Source: JAICTV01 sp035634055
Lineage (GTDB): Bacteria; Planctomycetota; Phycisphaerae; Tepidisphaerales; Tepidisphaeraceae
Direction: 5' to 3'
DNA length: 5,853 nucleotides
Assembly (NCBI GenBank): GCA_035634055.1
Contig: DASQDR010000009.1
Location: forward strand, 1 to 5,853
The notes beneath the pieces are model-generated. The model was not told the DNA's origin and did not search any database. It worked only from the letters and a program-made list of their open reading frames with translations. Shown piece after piece: positions 1 through 5,853 of this stretch. Position numbers and translations under genes: made by a program. Each line of letters opens with the position of its first letter. The stretch's first letter is position 1.

Positions 1-1634
1 GCCTCGGTCAGGATCACGTCTCGCTGCGCGCGGGCCTCGGTGAGGAACTGGTTCGCCTGCTGCGGTTGCCCCGCGGCGCGGTGGAGGAGGGTGCGGCCGT
101 AGAGGGCGAAGATGCGGCCGGCGCGGCCGGCGCTCTTGTTCGACTCGCTGCCACCGCCCTCGGCGATGCTGGCGTACAGCTCCGTCGCGGCATTGAAATT
201 CTCGTCCGCCTGCTTGACCACGTCGGCCGGGTTGCCGCCGCCGTCGAGCCCGGGCGGGAGCGAGAGGCCGGCGCCCTGGAGCGTCTCGCCGAGCCGGCGG
301 ACGAGCTGTTGCCGCTCGGCCAGCGTCTGCGCCCGCGACGTCTGGAGCTCCGCCAGCGCCAGTGTGGCGTTTGCCTGCCCGAGCTTGAAGACGTTTGGGT
401 TGTAGACGCCGATCATGGTGTCCAGCGCCTTCTTCATCTGGTTGTCGCCGGGCAGGTTGGCCGTCGCGGTGCGCAGGTCCGTGCCGAGCTGCGTGGCGGC
501 GCTGGCGGCCTCCTCGAAGTGCTTGACGGCGTCGGTGAGGTTCTGCTCCGCCTGCGTGTAGGCTTCCTGCGTCTGGCGGGTCTGCGCCTCCAGCGCAGCG
601 GCGCGGGCGGCGATGGAGGCGCGGCTCTGGTCCTCGGCGCTGCCCTGGAGGACGTTGGTCGCCAGCTTGGTCTGGGCCAGGATCTGCTGCTCGATGTTGC
701 GCCAACCCTGCTCGATGTTGGCCGCGAGCTTTCGGAACTGCTCGACGGCCCCCCCGAGCGCCTGCTGGCGCCCGCGGGCGATGGCGAGGTCCTGCTGGAG
801 CTGGGCGAGCTTGAACTCCTGCGCCTCCGCCTGGTTCAGCGCGTCGGCTGCCTGCTTGCGCAGCCGGGACGCTTGGGCGAAGATCTGCGTCGCCTGCGGC
901 CCGCGCGCGGCGGCCTGCGACTGGCGCGCGAGCTGCTCGGACTGCTGGATGAACTGCTGCTGCTGCTGTCGCAGTTGCTGGATCTGCTGCTGCTGTTGCT
1001 CGATCTGCTGCTCGAGCTGCTGGACCTGCTGCTGCGCGGTGGCCAGCGTCGGGATCGCGCCTGGACCCTCTCCGATCCACGCCCCCCCTGCTGCCCCCCC
1101 TGCCGCGCCCCCTGGGGCCCCGCCACTGACCGCTTCGATCTGCTGCGCGGCCGCGGCCAGCGCAGGCTTGGGATCGAACTGGCGGTAAGAGGCGACGAGG
1201 TTGTTGCTGGTGCGTATCTGCTGGCCGAGCTGGTCGATCTCCCACATCAGCCGGGCGATCTCGCGGTTGCCGGGATTGATCCCCTTGACCGGGTCGCTGA
1301 TCAGCCGGGCGGCGGCGTCCTGCTGCGCGTGCGCCAGCACGCTCTTGGCGTGGGCGCGGGTGGAGGCGGACGCTTCGGCGGCGTCACCGGCGGCCTTGGC
1401 GAGCAGTTCCTGCGCCCGCTCCGGGCCTTCCTTCAGCCTGGCAATGCGCGCCTGGTCCACCGCGGCCTGCACGCGCTTGTCGGCGGCGCGGGCGTCATCG
1501 CAGCCGGCGCTGGCGCCGATCACGGTCGCGCCGCACGCGAGGGCGAGGGCGATCTTCGCCACCGTCGCGGCGGAGCCTGCGGCCGCCTTCGTCACTGCCT
1601 TGGTCGCTCGCCGGGCGGAACTGCTGCTGCGCAT
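1..1634 (-). CDS. Exported Gln-rich coiled-coil protein, probable lipoprotein (3' end beyond window)
   Basis: Reading the minus strand from the ATG at 1634 gives 544 open codons that run off the left edge without a stop. The start is supported by a strong Shine-Dalgarno sequence (GAGGAGA, 6 nt upstream). The N-terminus is basic and Ser-rich, followed by a hydrophobic stretch (about residues 24-44) ending in ASAGC. Cys45 could be lipidated, though the lipobox has Ser where Leu/Val is usual. A Gly/Ala linker lies at residues 171-185. Residues 201-240 are Gln-rich with hydrophobics in a heptad pattern: V204, I211, I218 at 'a' and L207, L221, F228, L235 at 'd'. The remainder is Ala/Gln/Glu-rich and mostly helical in character; the last visible part (FALYGRTLLHRAAGQPQQA) resembles a TPR-like helix pair. 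Inference: an envelope-attached fibrous protein with a structural or scaffolding role. I recognise no enzyme family and assign no function. It is divergent from hsp20. Confidence 0.85.
   Translation of the reverse strand, partial: MRSSSSARRATKAVTKAAAGSAATVAKIALALACGATVIGASAGCDDARAADKRVQAAVDQARIARLKEGPERAQELLAKAAGDAAEASASTRAHAKSVLAHAQQDAAARLISDPVKGINPGNREIARLMWEIDQLGQQIRTSNNLVASYRQFDPKPALAAAAQQIEAVSGGAPGGAAGGAAGGAWIGEGPGAIPTLATAQQQVQQLEQQIEQQQQQIQQLRQQQQQFIQQSEQLARQSQAAARGPQATQIFAQASRLRKQAADALNQAEAQEFKLAQLQQDLAIARGRQQALGGAVEQFRKLAANIEQGWRNIEQQILAQTKLATNVLQGSAEDQSRASIAARAAALEAQTRQTQEAYTQAEQNLTDAVKHFEEAASAATQLGTDLRTATANLPGDNQMKKALDTMIGVYNPNVFKLGQANATLALAELQTSRAQTLAERQQLVRRLGETLQGAGLSLPPGLDGGGNPADVVKQADENFNAATELYASIAEGGGSESNKSAGRAGRIFALYGRTLLHRAAGQPQQANQFLTEARAQRDVILTE
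949..1035 (-). repeat. CAG/CAA-rich low-complexity tract encoding a Gln-rich coiled coil
   Basis: The coding (minus) strand has repeated CAG/CAA codons broken by CTC, ATC, CTG, GTC and GAG. The interrupting hydrophobic codons fall at heptad a/d spacing, so this looks like a selected coiled coil rather than a simple unstable triplet repeat. It corresponds to about residues 201-229 of the minus-strand coiled-coil protein. Confidence 0.7.
1075..1126 (-). repeat. G-tract-rich Gly/Ala linker with two 7-base homopolymers
   Basis: The plus strand shows two C7 runs (1082-1088 and 1094-1100) plus shorter C runs up to about 1126. On the coding strand these read as GGG GGG G within Gly-Gly-Ala codons, encoding a flexible linker of about 15 residues between the N-terminal region and the Gln-rich coiled coil. 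Runs of this length can slip during replication, and a one-base change would shift the frame of the protein. Confidence 0.6.
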
Positions 1635-1640
1635 GAACGG

Positions 1641-1647
1641 TCTCCTC
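1641..1647 (-). promoter_or_regulatory. Shine-Dalgarno site of the coiled-coil protein
   Basis: The minus strand reads GAGGAGA, then 6 nt, then ATG (1634-1632). It is a near-perfect ribosome binding site and fixes the start of this edge-truncated gene. Confidence 0.8.
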
Positions 1648-1686
1648 GGGGGCACCTCGGGTGTCGGGTCAAAGCTGCGCCGCGTG

Positions 1687-1715
1687 ATTCTCTTCAACGG
1701 CCAAATCCAAGTCAA
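1687..1715 (-). promoter_or_regulatory. Sigma70-like promoter for the minus-strand coiled-coil gene
   Basis: On the minus strand, TTGACT (1715-1710; 5 of 6 to the -35 consensus) is followed after exactly 17 bp by GAGAAT (1692-1687; 4 of 6 to the -10 consensus). It lies in a locally AT-richer stretch of otherwise GC-rich DNA. Predicted transcription would begin near 1680, leaving a leader of roughly 45 nt with the Shine-Dalgarno site near its end. This is read by eye; planctomycete promoter consensus is not well known to me. Confidence 0.45.
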
Positions 1716-1773
1716 TTCAGAGCTTGGTTTTGCACCGACGGGCGGCGTGGCGCACGCGAATTAAAGGTATCGA

Positions 1774-1796
1774 CCCGCGCCGCGCGGGCGTATGAT
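1774..1796 (+). promoter_or_regulatory. Candidate promoter/operator region upstream of hsp20
   Basis: TATGAT at 1791-1796 matches five of six bases of the -10 consensus and lies 39 bp before the hsp20 ATG. The matching -35 position (about 1768-1773, TATCGA) is poor. Immediately upstream of the -10 candidate is a perfect 6-bp inverted repeat, CCCGCG-CCG-CGCGGG (1774-1788), which could be an operator. It consists only of G and C, so chance is a real alternative in this GC-rich DNA. No CIRCE element (TTAGCACTC-N9-GAGTGCTAA) is present. Confidence 0.25.
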
Positions 1797-1835
1797 GTGC
1801 CGCCTGATCGAGGTTCACCGCGGGAGACGCAACCG

Positions 1836-2294
1836 ATGCCCGACCACGCGCGCACCATGCCCATCGACGCCGCCGGCCCCTTCGGCAACTACAGCCCGCA
1901 GGTCAGCCGGATGATGGAGCAACTGAGCAAGGGCTACTACGGCTTCATGCCCAGCGAGGTCTTCACGCCCAACGTCAACCTCTACGAGACCGAGGCGGAC
2001 TACCAGGTGTGCGTGGACCTGGCCGGGGTGGACAAGGAGAAGATCGAGATCGTGGTGGTGGACCAGCGGCTGACGATCCGCGGCAGCCGCCCGGTCCCGC
2101 CCTGCCCGACCCCGCCGTGCCCGGACCCGGAGACGGCGCGCATGCGCGTGCACCTGATGGAGATCGACCACGGCGCGTTTGCCCGCGAGGTCGAGCTGCC
2201 CAACGATGTGCACAAGGACCGCATCACCGCCAAGTACAACGACGGCCTGCTCTGGATCGAGTTGCCGAAGCGAAGGGGGAAGGAGAAGGAATAA
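1836..2294 (+). CDS. Small heat-shock protein, Hsp20/alpha-crystallin family
   Basis: A 152-residue cytoplasmic ATP-independent holdase that binds unfolding proteins and keeps them soluble for refolding or degradation. The alpha-crystallin domain spans about residues 43-144: it opens with PNVNLYETEADYQV, continues through VDLAGVDKEKIEI and EIDHGAFAREVELP, and closes with the diagnostic AKYNDGLLWIELPK (A-x-x-x-x-G-L-L signature). The ATG at 1836 is chosen because GGGAG lies 9 nt upstream; a second ATG at 1857 lacks a comparable site. The frame stays open far upstream, but that part is antisense to the coiled-coil gene. Two oddities: the loop between strands carries PPCPTPPCP (Cys90, Cys95), and the C-terminal tail is only KRRGKEKE, lacking the I-x-I motif that normally links dimers into large oligomers. 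It lies on the same strand as lon, a likely partner in protein quality control. Confidence 0.93.
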   Translation: MPDHARTMPIDAAGPFGNYSPQVSRMMEQLSKGYYGFMPSEVFTPNVNLYETEADYQVCVDLAGVDKEKIEIVVVDQRLTIRGSRPVPPCPTPPCPDPETARMRVHLMEIDHGAFAREVELPNDVHKDRITAKYNDGLLWIELPKRRGKEKE

Positions 2295-2392
2295 GTGGTC
2301 AGTTGCCAGTGATCAGTGGCCAGTTACTGATCAGGTGCGGTCGCCTGCTGTTCCTGACTCACTGATCACTGATCACTGACCACTAGCCACTT
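2293..2392 (+). repeat. Inverted arrays of a 7-bp repeat forming a long hairpin between hsp20 and lon
   Basis: The left arm consists of AGTGGTC, AGTTGCC, AGTGATC and AGTGGCC (2294-2321), then a degenerate copy. The right arm is CTGATCA, CTGATCA, CTGACCA and CTAGCCA (2362-2389). Aligned as 34-nt arms (2293-2326 with 2359-2392), 27 of 34 positions are complementary, including a 12-bp uninterrupted core (2307-2318 with 2367-2378). The 32-nt loop is itself partly repetitive. The structure begins at the last two bases of the hsp20 stop codon. No T-run follows, so it is not a standard intrinsic terminator. Heptanucleotide tandem repeats are known in other phyla, for example the STRR elements of cyanobacteria. 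It may be one member of a genome-wide family and could stabilise the hsp20 mRNA 3' end or attenuate read-through into lon. Confidence 0.8.
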
Positions 2393-2428
2393 CTTCCACC
2401 GCCCCAAAATTCGTCCCCCAAAACCACC

Positions 2429-5025
<2,597 letters not shown>

Positions 5026-5029
<4 letters not shown>

Positions 5030-5637
5030 TCTTTCGTCCTTCGGCCGGTCGGTGGAACGTGCGTCGCTGGCTCTTCGCGATCGTTGCCGCTACGTCGCTC
5101 CTGCTGTTCGTGCCGTCAGCGGTGATGTGGGGACGGAGCTACTGGCGGTGCGATTCCTTCGGGTACAGCCACCACGCCCCGCCGGGCCCGCGCGCGCTTG
5201 ACTGGGGGTGGCACGTCGAATCCACCCGCGGCTTTGTCGCGTTAACCTACTTCCGCGACCTTTACACTGACGCCGCGGTCATCCGCCTTCAAAACCGCGA
5301 GGCGTACCGCAGCCGGTGGTTCTGGAACGTCATCCGCCAGCCCCGACCGCGAGGCCCGTGGTTCCTTGCCGGCGGGAACGTCTACCCATACGGGACGCAC
5401 AGCGGCTGGGCGATCACCCTGCCTTACCCGCTGATCTGCGCGGCCGCGGCGGTGGCGCCGCTCGCGGCATTCCGCCGGTTCCGCCAGCGCCAGCGACGTG
5501 CACACTTGGGGCTGTGCCTCAACTGCGGCTACGACCTGCGCGCCACCACGACCGGCCGGTGCCCCGAATGCGGCGCCGACGCCACCCGCTTCCCGCCGGC
5601 AGCGCCGGAGTTGACCACACAGCGGGCGCGGACTTAG
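5026..5637 (+). CDS. Two-transmembrane protein with C-terminal zinc ribbon, function unknown
   Basis: A 203-residue predicted inner-membrane protein. The first membrane segment is at about residues 15-35 and the second at about 128-149. Between them is a region of about 90 residues rich in Trp, Tyr and Arg, probably extracytoplasmic. After the second segment comes a basic stretch (RRFRQRQRR, 150-158), consistent with a cytoplasmic side by the positive-inside rule. The C-terminal zinc ribbon has C164-x2-C167-x11-C179-x2-C182 within CLNCGYDLR and CPECGA. This ribbon is common in planctomycete membrane proteins of unknown role. The start is GTG at 5026, overlapping the lon stop by four bases (GTGA), an arrangement typical of translational coupling; a later start would lose the first membrane segment's basic flank. 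No catalytic motif is seen. Inference: the ribbon binds zinc and may mediate protein or nucleic-acid contacts at the membrane. Confidence 0.85.
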
Positions 5638-5646
5638 GTTGACGAC

Positions 5647-5853
5647 ATGAAGTGCCCGCCGCTCCCGTCACTGCTGCTGCTGCTCGCCGCCGTCAGCTTC
5701 GTCGCCGGTTGCCAGGAGAACGTGCAGGAGGTGCGGCGAAGCAAGCCTGCGATCGACGGGAGCACCAACGGCTACCAGGTCGGCGTCGGCGGGCCGAGCG
5801 TCGCGACCGGCGGGCGCTACGGCGCCGCCACCATGGCGGGCAACGTCAGCGCC
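5647..5853 (+). CDS. Small predicted lipoprotein, N-terminal part (3' end beyond window)
   Basis: Sixty-nine codons are open from the ATG at 5647 to the right edge, with no stop. The N-terminus is a textbook lipoprotein signal: a short basic start (MK), a Leu/Ala hydrophobic core, and the lipobox VAGC with Cys22 as the predicted lipidated residue. The mature part starts QENVQEVRRSKPAID and continues Gly-rich (YQVGVGGPSVATGG). A weak AGG lies 8 nt before the ATG, and only 9 bp separate it from the preceding stop, so it is probably co-transcribed with the zinc-ribbon gene and lon. I recognise no family from the visible part. If lipidation is correct it would be anchored in the cell envelope. 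Confidence 0.75.
   Translation, partial: MKCPPLPSLLLLLAAVSFVAGCQENVQEVRRSKPAIDGSTNGYQVGVGGPSVATGGRYGAATMAGNVSA

Noticed and set aside
1653..1663. Small inverted repeat CACC-TCG-GGTG in the leader of the coiled-coil gene
   Set aside because: The stem is only 4 bp, common by chance, with no extended structure or riboswitch-like conservation visible.
66..1835. Long plus-strand open frame that would extend Hsp20 by 590 residues at its N-terminus
   Set aside because: It is antisense to the minus-strand coiled-coil gene, which has a strong ribosome site, signal peptide and heptads. The translated extension is Leu/Arg/Gly-rich shadow sequence, and Hsp20 has its own ATG with a GGGAG site at 1836.
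1635..1835. CIRCE/HrcA operator expected for a heat-shock gene
   Set aside because: No TTAGCACTC-N9-GAGTGCTAA-like sequence is present on either strand upstream of hsp20.
2293..2392. CRISPR-like array
   Set aside because: The repeats are only 7 bp, directly adjacent without spacers, and inverted between arms; no cas genes are nearby.
2293..2400. Rho-independent terminator after hsp20
   Set aside because: The hairpin is strong, but what follows is CTTCTTCCACC rather than a T-run, the loop is long at 32 nt, and the arms are made of heptamer repeats. It is better described as a repeat element.

Overview
The window is GC-rich DNA with densely packed genes and long antisense shadow frames. It most likely comes from a planctomycete (Planctomycetota, perhaps Phycisphaerae). 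The main clue is the zinc-ribbon tail of the gene at 5026-5637 (CLNCGYDLR, then CPECG), a signature I associate with many small membrane proteins of that phylum. Two lipoprotein-type leaders and a Pro/Cys-rich loop in the small heat-shock protein are compatible with this but not diagnostic.

Layout. Positions 1-1634 (minus strand, 3' end outside the window) encode a large exported coiled-coil, Gln-rich protein, probably a lipoprotein. It is fully open on the minus strand but easy to miss because it runs off the edge. A 201-bp divergent intergenic region (1635-1835) holds a good sigma70-like promoter for this gene and a weaker candidate for the rightward genes. On the plus strand follow an Hsp20 small heat-shock protein (1836-2294), a 134-bp gap dominated by a heptanucleotide-repeat hairpin (2293-2392), a Lon protease (2429-5029), a two-transmembrane zinc-ribbon protein whose GTG start overlaps the lon stop (5026-5637), and the start of a small lipoprotein gene (5647 to the window end).

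How it works together. Hsp20 (holdase) and Lon (ATP-dependent protease) form a proteostasis pair on one strand. The GTGA overlap and the 9-bp gap downstream suggest that lon, the zinc-ribbon membrane protein and the lipoprotein are co-transcribed, which ties two uncharacterised envelope proteins to a quality-control protease. The hairpin between hsp20 and lon may separate or tune expression of the two.

I see no RNA genes, CRISPR array, transposase or other mobile element. There is no clear evidence of a wholly new system. The points most worth a second look are the heptanucleotide hairpin, the lon-coupled zinc-ribbon protein, the Lon C-terminal tail, the Shine-Dalgarno-less lon start, and the G-tract and Gln-heptad region of the coiled-coil protein.
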